Shown one piece after another: positions 1-5,647 of a stretch of 5,647 nt of DNA. The stretch is taken from positions 1 through 5,647 of the forward strand of contig DZAU01000104.1 in NCBI GenBank assembly GCA_022729635.1. Reading direction: 5' to 3'. The first letter of the stretch is position 1. Each line of letters opens with the position of its first letter. This DNA comes from Flavobacterium psychrophilum (lineage in GTDB: Bacteria > Bacteroidota > Bacteroidia > Flavobacteriales > Flavobacteriaceae). The position numbers and the translations under genes are program-made. The notes below the pieces were generated by a model, which was not told the DNA's origin, made no database searches, and saw only the letters and a program-made list of their open reading frames with translations.

Positions 1-18
1 TTTTTTTTAATTCTAAAT

Positions 19-49
19 AAAAAAAACGGCAACCCATTCAGGTTGCCGT
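19..49 (-). terminator. Rho-independent terminator downstream of ppdK
   Basis: Positions 26-34 (ACGGCAACC) and 41-49 (GGTTGCCGT) form a perfect 9-bp GC-containing stem around a 6-base loop (35-40). Read on the minus strand, the stem runs directly into a tract of eight T (plus-strand A at 19-26, the first of which pairs in the stem). This is the classic intrinsic terminator layout for a transcript coming from ppdK, whose stop codon lies about 33 bases upstream of the stem. On the plus strand the stem is followed only by CTTTCATTAT, so termination of a convergent transcript from the left would be weaker. ppdK is therefore probably the last gene of its transcript. Confidence 0.93.
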
Positions 50-81
50 CTTTCATTATAAATAAAACAGGTTTTTAAAAT

Positions 82-2835
82 TTATTTCCTTGGAAAAAGC
101 AACGCTGCTTGTGCTGCTGCTAATCTTGCGATTGGCACACGGAAAGGAGAACAACTTACATAGTTCATCCCAATTCGGTGACAGAAAACAACGCTATCAG
201 GATCTCCACCGTGCTCACCACAAATACCTACTTTTAGATTTGGTTTTGTTTGACGGCCTCTTTCAACTCCAATTTTTATCAACTCACCCACACCTTCTTG
301 GTCGATGGTTTGGAAAGGATCGTCTGGAAGAATTCCTAGGTCAAGATATTTAGGTAAGAATCCACCAATATCATCACGGCTGAAACCAAAACTCATTTGT
401 GTTAAATCGTTTGTTCCAAAGCTGAAGAAATCTGCTTCTTCTGCCATGCTATTTGCTTTCAAGGCAGCACGAGGAATTTCGATCATTGTTCCGTATAAAT
501 AAGGTATTTCTTTAACACCTAATTTTTCACAAGTTTCTTTATATACTTGATCAACAATTTCTCTTTGATGTTTCAATTCGTTTTTAGAACAGGTTACAGG
601 AACCATGATTTCCGGCATTGCTTTTTTGCCTTCTTGAGTTAACTCAGCCGATGCTTCGAAGATGGCTCTGATTTGCATTTCGGTGATTTCAGGGTAACTC
701 ACTCCTAAACGAACACCTCTATGACCAAGCATTGGATTGTTTTCGTGTAACGCCAAAACTCTTCGGTTTAATACACTCATACTAATTCCTAATTCTTTGC
801 TCAACTGAACTAATTTTTCTTTATCATGAGGAACAAATTCGTGCAATGGCGGATCGAGCAAACGGATAGTCACTGGGAAACCACTCATAACACCCAAAGT
901 TCTTTTGATGTCTTTTTTCACATATACGAATAAACCATTCAAAGCTTCTCTTCTTTCTTTTTCGGTTTTGCTCACAATCATTTTGCGTAATAAAAATAAA
1001 GGTTGGTCGCTTCCTTCTCCATAAAACATGTGTTCTGTACGGAAAAGCCCAATTCCTTCGGCTCCAAATCTTGCACCTTGTTCCGCATCTCCAGGAGTTT
1101 CAGCATTGGTACGAACACCAATTACTTTGGTTTTATCTACCAATTTCATTAGGTTTTTGTAGGATTGATTTTTATCTAAATCTACATCAACCAAATCCAT
1201 ACTTCCAAGATAAACCAATCCTTTTGTACCGTCAAGACTTAACCAATCGCCTTCTTTGATAAAAGTACCATCGTTAGCTCTAAAAGATTTGGTTTCGCTG
1301 TTAATTTGAATATCATTACAACCTACAATACAACATTTTCCCCAGCCTCTTGCCACTAATGCAGCGTGAGAAGTCATTCCTCCTTTGGTAGTAAGAATGG
1401 CTTGTGATTTGTGCATTCCGTCCACATCTTCCGGAGAGGTTTCTTCTCTTACCAAAATTACTTTTTCGCCACGACTAGCCCATTCTACAGCATCATTAGA
1501 AGAGAAAACGACACGTCCTATTGCTCCTCCTGGTCCTGCTGGCAATCCTTTGGCTACGGGTTTGGTTATTTTTTGAATTTCTGGATTCAACATAGGTAAT
1601 AACAATTCAACTAATTGATTTGGGCCTACTCGCATTACTGCAGTATTGGCATCAATTAATTTTGAATTGTACATATCGCTAGCAATTTTTACAGCGGCAA
1701 CACCATTACGTTTTCCGATACGGCATTGTAGCATATACAATGTTCCTTTTTCGATAGTAAACTCAATATCTTGCATGTCTTTGTAGTGATTCTCTAGTCT
1801 GTTTTGAATTTCAAACAGTTGTTTGTAAGCCACAGGCATTACTTCTTCTAGAGTTGGTAGTAGTCTGCTATGATCATTTTTAGATTTATCATTCACTGGG
1901 GCAGGAGTTCTAATCCCCGCAACCACATCTTCTCCTTGAGCATTAATTAAATATTCACCATAAAAATAATCTTCTCCATTACCTGGATTTCTTGTAAAAG
2001 CAACACCGGTAGCACTAGAATCCCCCATATTTCCGAAAACCATGGCTTGAACATTTACTGCTGTTCCCCATTGGTGTGGAATATTTTCAATACGACGGTA
2101 TTCGATGGCTCGTTTTCCCATCCAGCTGCTAAACACACCACCAATACTTCCCCATAATTGTTCTTTTGGATCTTCAGGGAATGGTGCGCCTAAAACTTTA
2201 ATAATTGTGGCTTTAAATTCTTTTACCAAAGCTTTTAATTCGGCAACCGTTAAATCAGTATCAAATTGATAGCCTTGTTTATGTTTTACTTTTTCTAGTT
2301 TTTCGTCTAATACTTTTCTAATTCCTTTTCCGTCTTTAGGCTCAATTCCGGCGGCTTTTTCCATCACCACATCGGCATACATCATTATCAAACGACGGTA
2401 AGCATCATAAGCAAAACGAGCATCACCTGATTGCTTGATAACCCCTTCGATAGTTTGTTCGTTGAGTCCAATATTCAAAACGGTGTCCATCATTCCGGGC
2501 ATAGATTTTCTTGCGCCAGAACGAACAGAAAGCAACAAAGGATTGTTTACATCACCGAATTTTTTGCCCATTTCTTTTTCAACAGCTGCCAATGCTTTAT
2601 CAGCTTGAGCTTGAAGTTCCGAAGGATATTTCTTTTTATTATCGTAATAAGCGGTACAAACTTCTGTAGTAAGTGTGTATCCAGGAGGAACGGGTAACAA
2701 AAGATTTGGGTGACCTGCCATTTCGGCTAGATTAGCTCCTTTTCCTCCCAATAAGTTTTTCATAGATTCATTACCATCTGCTTTGCCATTACCAAAGGAA
2801 TACACATACTTTGTTGGCTTTTTAACTTGTGACAT
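82..2835 (-). CDS. ppdK: pyruvate, phosphate dikinase (PPDK)
   Basis: A complete 917-residue cytosolic enzyme that interconverts pyruvate + ATP + Pi and phosphoenolpyruvate + AMP + PPi. The N-terminal nucleotide-binding domain (about 26-400) shows NLLGGKGANLAEM (27-39), SVRSGARKSMPGMMDT (103-118) and an ATP-site region with E358, Q370 and R372. The swivelling phosphohistidine domain (about 455-540) has GGMTSH with catalytic His490 and the nearby Thr488. The C-terminal PEP/pyruvate TIM barrel (about 560-912) has GLFRTEH (R599), TIRLLDPP (R658), TMIEIPRA (E786), FGTNDLTQ (N809, D810) and GICGEHGG with the expected acid/base Cys872. All known active-site positions are filled. The length is slightly above that of the clostridial enzyme (about 874) and typical of longer family members. 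The ATG at 2833-2835 is preferred because the conserved YVYSFGNGKADGN starts at residue 10 and the next Met is at 25. There is no Shine-Dalgarno; the upstream bases are A/T-rich, as is usual in Bacteroidota. The gene is divergent from satP-acs and ends in a strong terminator. The preferred direction (gluconeogenic or PPi-using glycolytic) cannot be read from sequence. Confidence 0.98.
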   Translation of the reverse strand: MSQVKKPTKYVYSFGNGKADGNESMKNLLGGKGANLAEMAGHPNLLLPVPPGYTLTTEVCTAYYDNKKKYPSELQAQADKALAAVEKEMGKKFGDVNNPLLLSVRSGARKSMPGMMDTVLNIGLNEQTIEGVIKQSGDARFAYDAYRRLIMMYADVVMEKAAGIEPKDGKGIRKVLDEKLEKVKHKQGYQFDTDLTVAELKALVKEFKATIIKVLGAPFPEDPKEQLWGSIGGVFSSWMGKRAIEYRRIENIPHQWGTAVNVQAMVFGNMGDSSATGVAFTRNPGNGEDYFYGEYLINAQGEDVVAGIRTPAPVNDKSKNDHSRLLPTLEEVMPVAYKQLFEIQNRLENHYKDMQDIEFTIEKGTLYMLQCRIGKRNGVAAVKIASDMYNSKLIDANTAVMRVGPNQLVELLLPMLNPEIQKITKPVAKGLPAGPGGAIGRVVFSSNDAVEWASRGEKVILVREETSPEDVDGMHKSQAILTTKGGMTSHAALVARGWGKCCIVGCNDIQINSETKSFRANDGTFIKEGDWLSLDGTKGLVYLGSMDLVDVDLDKNQSYKNLMKLVDKTKVIGVRTNAETPGDAEQGARFGAEGIGLFRTEHMFYGEGSDQPLFLLRKMIVSKTEKERREALNGLFVYVKKDIKRTLGVMSGFPVTIRLLDPPLHEFVPHDKEKLVQLSKELGISMSVLNRRVLALHENNPMLGHRGVRLGVSYPEITEMQIRAIFEASAELTQEGKKAMPEIMVPVTCSKNELKHQREIVDQVYKETCEKLGVKEIPYLYGTMIEIPRAALKANSMAEEADFFSFGTNDLTQMSFGFSRDDIGGFLPKYLDLGILPDDPFQTIDQEGVGELIKIGVERGRQTKPNLKVGICGEHGGDPDSVVFCHRIGMNYVSCSPFRVPIARLAAAQAALLFPRK

Positions 2836-2881
2836 ATTCGTAAGTTTATTTATTATTATTCTATTCTATTTATATTCCTTT

Positions 2882-2889
2882 CAAAGATA
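2882..2889 (-). promoter_or_regulatory. putative ppdK promoter, -7 element TATCTTTG
   Basis: Plus-strand CAAAGATA reads TATCTTTG on the minus strand, a perfect match to the Bacteroidota primary-sigma -7 consensus TAnnTTTG. Transcription would start near 2875-2877, giving a leader of about 40 bases before the ppdK ATG. No TTG is found at the usual -33 distance; instead a run of eight T (minus strand, opposite 2905-2912) begins 15 bases upstream. It is the only TAnnTTTG I see on this strand of the intergenic region. The call rests on consensus and position only. Confidence 0.65.
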
Positions 2890-2925
2890 TTGTCATTTCA
2901 TTGTAAAAAAAATGATAATTGTCAT
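2889..2925. repeat. direct repeat ATTGTCAT x2 with overlapping near-palindrome, possible operator
   Basis: ATTGTCAT occurs exactly at 2889-2896 and again at 2918-2925, 29 bases apart start to start, close to three helical turns. The second copy lies inside a near-palindrome at 2912-2925 (ATGATAA/TTGTCAT), whose seven base pairs include one mismatch. The first copy abuts the ppdK -7 element and the second lies just beyond the T-run upstream of it. That placement would suit a regulator acting on ppdK. The DNA is AT-rich and the repeats are short, so chance occurrence is possible. Confidence 0.3.
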
Positions 2926-2965
2926 ATTTAAAACTTGCTCCAGCATTTATTATAAAACGAAGCTA

Positions 2966-2993
2966 AACAATTCAAAATTGTTGGGTTACAATT
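2966..2993. promoter_or_regulatory. inverted repeat AACAATT-CAA-AATTGTT plus extra ACAATT half-site, possible operator
   Basis: Positions 2966-2972 and 2976-2982 form a perfect 7-bp inverted repeat around a 3-base spacer. A further ACAATT at 2988-2993 repeats the left half-site exactly 21 bases (two helical turns) downstream of 2967. Another AATTGT occurs at 2917-2922. The element lies between the two divergent -7 boxes, roughly 80-100 bases upstream of each inferred transcription start. A transcription factor bound here could act on both genes. It does not match a binding site I recognise, and short AT-rich palindromes do arise by chance. Confidence 0.3.
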
Positions 2994-3043
2994 ATTCCAA
3001 AAAACGAAACAAAAAAATTATTCTAAAAATCGAGCAGGTTTGA

Positions 3044-3051
3044 TATATTTG
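3044..3051 (+). promoter_or_regulatory. putative satP-acs promoter, -7 element TATATTTG
   Basis: TATATTTG matches the Bacteroidota -7 consensus TAnnTTTG perfectly. Transcription would start near 3056-3058, giving a leader of about 80 bases before the satP ATG. The -33 position lacks a TTG; the nearest resemblance is TTC at 3021-3023, 20 bases upstream. A weak -33 element would fit a promoter that needs an activator, but this is inference. No other TAnnTTTG was seen upstream of satP, and none is possible in the 16 bases between satP and acs, so this promoter probably drives both genes. Confidence 0.7.
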
Positions 3052-3138
3052 TGAACTATATATTGATAGATTGTAATTTTCTTAATAAAGAAAGTGAAAA
3101 TTTCATTCTAAAACCAATAAAAAACAACTTTAAATTTT

Positions 3139-3699
3139 ATGGAACGAATTATCAAAGACACAACCGCAAATCCGGCACCTTTGGGGCTTTTTGGTTTTGG
3201 GATGACCACTATTTTATTGAACATTCACAATGCAGGTTTTTATGAACTCAACTCAATGATTATGGCAATGGGAATATTTATTGGAGGCACGCAGCAAGTT
3301 ATTGCCGGAGTTATGGAATGGAAAAAAGGAAATGGTTTCGGGATGTCGGCTTTTACTTCTTACGGATTTTTTTGGTTATCGCTTGTGGCTTTATGGACAC
3401 TTCCTTTGATGGGAGTTACAAAACCTGACGGAGCTTCAATGGGTTTTTATTTGGGACTTTGGGGTTTATTTACCTTGGCTTTTTTCATTGGAACGCTCAA
3501 CGGAAACACCATTGGAAAACTAATTTTTGGTTCTTTGGTTGTTTTGTTTGCATTACTTTCTGCAGCCAGTTTTACAGGAAATGAAAGTATTCACACCGTT
3601 GCAGGTTACGAAGGAATTCTTTGTGGTTTTTTTGCTTTTTATGAAGGAGCCGCAATAGTAATCAACGAAAAATTAGGAAGAAAAGTTTTGCCTTTATAA
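3139..3699 (+). CDS. satP: SatP-type acetate/succinate transporter (GPR1/FUN34/YaaH, AceTr family)
   Basis: A 186-residue inner-membrane protein, the same size as E. coli SatP (188). It takes up acetate, and in E. coli also succinate, together with protons. The family signature NPAPLGL is at 11-17, followed by FGFGMTTILLNIHNAG (18-33), GGTQQVIAGVMEW (49-61), KKGNGFGMSAFTSYG (62-76), LGLWGLFTL (105-113) and the C-terminal GRKVLP (180-185). These align without gaps to most of E. coli SatP as I remember it. Six hydrophobic helices can be placed at about 13-31, 37-57, 69-90, 101-121, 124-145 and 153-175. There is no cleavable signal peptide. F20 and Y75 match pore-constriction residues F17 and Y72 of the enterobacterial protein. 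L133 and A166 match L131 and A164, positions reported to affect substrate choice. The start is well supported because the signature begins at residue 11. The gene is followed after 16 bases by acs, so uptake and activation of acetate are co-expressed. There is no Shine-Dalgarno. Confidence 0.95.
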   Translation: MERIIKDTTANPAPLGLFGFGMTTILLNIHNAGFYELNSMIMAMGIFIGGTQQVIAGVMEWKKGNGFGMSAFTSYGFFWLSLVALWTLPLMGVTKPDGASMGFYLGLWGLFTLAFFIGTLNGNTIGKLIFGSLVVLFALLSAASFTGNESIHTVAGYEGILCGFFAFYEGAAIVINEKLGRKVLPL

Positions 3700-3715
3700 A
3701 AAAATCAAAATAATT

Positions 3716-5623
3716 ATGAGTTACTATAAAATCGAGAATTTAGAACAATACTTCAAGCATTACAACAAATCGGTTCGTGAACCAAGGAAATTTTGGAATA
3801 AAATAGCTTCCGAAAACTTTACTTGGTATCAGGAATGCGAAAAAGTAATAGAGTTTGATATGGCTGAAGCCAAAATAAAATGGTTTCTTGGTGCCAAAGT
3901 TAATATCGTCAAGAACTGTCTTGACAGGCATCTTGCCAAAAGAGGCGAGAAAACAGCCATTCTTTTCGAACCCAATAATCCAAATGAAGAAGCACAACAC
4001 ATAACGTATAACGATTTGTACTCGAGAGTTTCAAAAATGGCAAATGTATTACGTGAGCAAGGAATAGAAAAAGGTGACAGAGTTTGTATTTATTTGCCAA
4101 TGATTCCCGAACTGGCAGTTTCTGTCTTGGCTTGTGCAAGAATCGGTGCCATACATTCGGTGGTTTTTGCGGGATTTTCGGCTTCGGCAGTTGCTGCGAG
4201 AATCAATGACAGCGAGTGCAAAATTGTTATCACATCGGACGGTGGATTCAGAGGCGAAAAAACGATAGATTTAAAAGGAATTATTGATGATGCCCTAATA
4301 AATTGTCCTTGTGTAGAAACTGTTTTGGTTGCCAAAAGAACCCATACTTCAATTACTATGAAACCAGGTCGTGACCAATGGTTACAACCGTTAATTGATG
4401 CAGCATCGGACAATAGTGTTGCCGAAATTATGGATGCTGAAGATCCATTATTTATACTTTACACTTCAGGTTCAACCGGAAAACCAAAGGGAATGGTACA
4501 CACCACAGCCGGATATATGGTTTACACCGCCTATACTTTCAAGAATGTTTTCAATTATGAAGAAAATGATATTTTCTGGTGTACCGCCGATATTGGTTGG
4601 ATTACCGGACATTCCTATATTTTATATGGTCCGTTATTGAATGGAGCAACAACTGTACTATTCGAAGGCGTTCCTTCTTATCCTGATTTCAGCCGTTTTT
4701 GGGAAATTATCGAAAAACACAAAATAACTCAATTTTATACAGCACCAACCGCAATTCGTGCCTTGGCAAAAGAAAAACTGGAATACGTACAAAAATATCC
4801 GTTAGCCTCTTTGAAAGTCATTGGATCTGTTGGTGAACCCATCAACGAGGAAGCTTGGCACTGGTACAATGACCATGTAGGCGGAAAACGTTGCCCTTTG
4901 GTCGATACTTGGTGGCAAACTGAAACTGGTGGCATTATGATTTCGGCAATTCCGTTTGTGACACCAACAAAACCAACATACGCTTCCTTGCCATTGCCAG
5001 GAATTCAGCCTGTTTTGATGGATGAAAAACGCAATGAAATAGAAGGCAATCAGGTCACCGGAAGCTTGTGTATTAAGTTTCCTTGGCCAGGAATTGCGAG
5101 AACCATTTGGGGTGATCATCAACGCTACAAAGAAACTTATTTTAGCGCTTTCCCTGGTAAATATTTCACTGGTGACGGAGCTTTGCGTGATGAGGTAGGT
5201 TATTACAGAATCACGGGTCGGGTTGATGATGTTATCATTGTTTCTGGTCATAATCTGGGAACAGCACCTATCGAGGATGCAATAAATGAACATCCGGCAG
5301 TTGCCGAAAGCGCTATCGTTGGTTTCCCTCACGACATCAAAGGGAATGCTTTGTATGGTTTTGTAATCTTGAAAGAATCAGGAGAATATCGTGACAGAGA
5401 CAATCTTATTAAAGAAATCAATCGACATATTTCAGATCACATTGGACCCATTGCCAAATTAGATAAAATACAGTTTGTTTCCGGTTTACCAAAAACGCGT
5501 TCCGGAAAAATTATGCGTCGCATTCTTCGCAAAATAGCCGAAGGTGATTTCTCTAATTTTGGAGATACTTCGACTTTATTGAATCCTGAAATTGTGGATG
5601 AAATTAAGAACGGGAAATTGTAA
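3716..5623 (+). CDS. acs: acetate--CoA ligase (AMP-forming acetyl-CoA synthetase)
   Basis: A complete 635-residue cytosolic enzyme that converts acetate + ATP + CoA to acetyl-CoA + AMP + PPi through acetyl-AMP. It has the N-terminal ACAS_N segment (about 3-60) followed by the adenylate-forming core. Visible motifs are the CoA-side GGFRGEK (176-182), the P-loop YTSGSTGKPKGM (249-260), DTWWQTETGG (397-406), TGDG (485-488), GRVDD (501-505) and the C-terminal PKTRSGKIMRR (592-602). Lys598 is the catalytic lysine and the usual reversible-acetylation site. The Trp pair 399-400 corresponds to the tryptophan that closes the acyl pocket, which supports acetate over longer acids. The length is slightly below the usual 645-655. 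One oddity is SGHN at 510-513, where the enterobacterial enzyme has SGHR. The ATG at 3716 gives the normal N-terminus and lies 16 bases after satP. The gene has no own promoter and no Shine-Dalgarno. The 24 bases after the stop show no terminator, so the transcript may continue. Confidence 0.97.
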   Translation: MSYYKIENLEQYFKHYNKSVREPRKFWNKIASENFTWYQECEKVIEFDMAEAKIKWFLGAKVNIVKNCLDRHLAKRGEKTAILFEPNNPNEEAQHITYNDLYSRVSKMANVLREQGIEKGDRVCIYLPMIPELAVSVLACARIGAIHSVVFAGFSASAVAARINDSECKIVITSDGGFRGEKTIDLKGIIDDALINCPCVETVLVAKRTHTSITMKPGRDQWLQPLIDAASDNSVAEIMDAEDPLFILYTSGSTGKPKGMVHTTAGYMVYTAYTFKNVFNYEENDIFWCTADIGWITGHSYILYGPLLNGATTVLFEGVPSYPDFSRFWEIIEKHKITQFYTAPTAIRALAKEKLEYVQKYPLASLKVIGSVGEPINEEAWHWYNDHVGGKRCPLVDTWWQTETGGIMISAIPFVTPTKPTYASLPLPGIQPVLMDEKRNEIEGNQVTGSLCIKFPWPGIARTIWGDHQRYKETYFSAFPGKYFTGDGALRDEVGYYRITGRVDDVIIVSGHNLGTAPIEDAINEHPAVAESAIVGFPHDIKGNALYGFVILKESGEYRDRDNLIKEINRHISDHIGPIAKLDKIQFVSGLPKTRSGKIMRRILRKIAEGDFSNFGDTSTLLNPEIVDEIKNGKL

Positions 5624-5647
5624 AACAGGAGATTTATTGCAATTAAA

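Larger units (their letters stand above)
2836..3138. other. divergent intergenic region between ppdK and satP
   Basis: This 303-base, strongly AT-rich stretch separates two genes transcribed away from each other. I see no convincing gene in it: the open frames that cross it have no recognisable protein content and run into ppdK or satP. It holds one perfect Bacteroidota -7 element on each strand (2882-2889 minus, 3044-3051 plus) and several short inverted and direct repeats between 2889 and 2993. The inferred leaders are about 40 bases for ppdK and about 80 bases for satP. Neither start codon has a purine-rich Shine-Dalgarno; both are preceded by A/T-rich sequence. No hairpin strong enough to suggest a riboswitch or attenuator was seen in either leader. 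Confidence 0.85.

Noticed and set aside
2431..2697. Plus-strand 88-codon open frame opposite the N-terminal part of ppdK
   Set aside because: It is fully contained in the conserved nucleotide-binding domain of PPDK on the other strand, and its product resembles nothing.
2783..3043. Plus-strand 86-codon open frame across the intergenic region
   Set aside because: It begins inside ppdK on the opposite strand, continues through AT-rich noncoding DNA with a low-complexity Lys/Asn/Ile/Phe-rich product, and overlaps the regulatory elements. There is no sign of a real protein.
3091..3105. Short palindrome TGAAA-A-TTTCA in the satP leader as a possible regulatory hairpin
   Set aside because: A five-pair, AT-rich stem with a one-base loop cannot fold as a stable RNA hairpin. 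Such repeats are common in DNA of this composition.
3051..3245. Plus-strand 64-codon open frame overlapping the start of satP
   Set aside because: Its start lies at the -7 element and its second half is satP in another frame. It would precede the inferred transcription start.
4090..4413. Minus-strand 107-codon open frame opposite acs
   Set aside because: Antisense shadow of acs codons with no recognisable domain or start-region support.
4802..5332. Minus-strand 176-codon open frame opposite acs
   Set aside because: It lies wholly inside the clearly coding acs. The product is rich in Ser, Asn, Arg and Cys with no family motif. It is the antisense shadow of a conserved gene.
5624..5647. Possible ribosome-binding site (AGGAGA) of a next gene after acs
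   Set aside because: No start codon follows before the window ends, and Bacteroidota rarely rely on Shine-Dalgarno sequences. The stretch is too short to judge.

Overview
The window carries three intact genes of central carbon metabolism and looks like the chromosome of a member of the Bacteroidota, most likely a Flavobacterium-like species. The evidence is low-GC coding DNA, very AT-rich intergenic DNA, A-rich start regions without Shine-Dalgarno sequences, and two perfect copies of the Bacteroidota -7 promoter element TAnnTTTG. The Acs and pyruvate phosphate dikinase sequences also have a Bacteroidota flavour. The genus is an inference from these traits and was not tested by a search.

Layout: a strong Rho-independent terminator (about 19-49) ends a minus-strand transcript. 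That transcript carries ppdK (82-2835, minus), a complete pyruvate phosphate dikinase. A 303-base AT-rich intergenic region (2836-3138) separates ppdK from two plus-strand genes transcribed divergently from it. These are satP (3139-3699), a small six-helix acetate/succinate uptake transporter, and acs (3716-5623), an AMP-forming acetyl-CoA synthetase. The two lie 16 bases apart and almost certainly form one operon. The intergenic region holds one -7 element for each direction. Between them are short inverted and direct repeats that could be regulator sites. The last 24 bases after acs contain no recognisable gene or terminator, so the operon may continue beyond the window.

How the genes fit together: SatP brings acetate into the cell and Acs activates it with ATP and CoA to acetyl-CoA, releasing AMP and PPi. 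PPDK interconverts pyruvate + ATP + Pi with phosphoenolpyruvate + AMP + PPi. It could supply PEP for gluconeogenesis during growth on acetate or other C2/C3 compounds. Run the other way, it could consume the AMP and PPi that Acs makes. The divergent arrangement suggests coordinated control, but this is inference.

I found no mobile element, CRISPR array, RNA gene, broken gene or novel defence-like system. This is an ordinary metabolic region. The points most worth a second look are the shared regulatory region, the possible PPi/AMP link between Acs and PPDK, and an Arg-to-Asn change in a conserved Acs motif.
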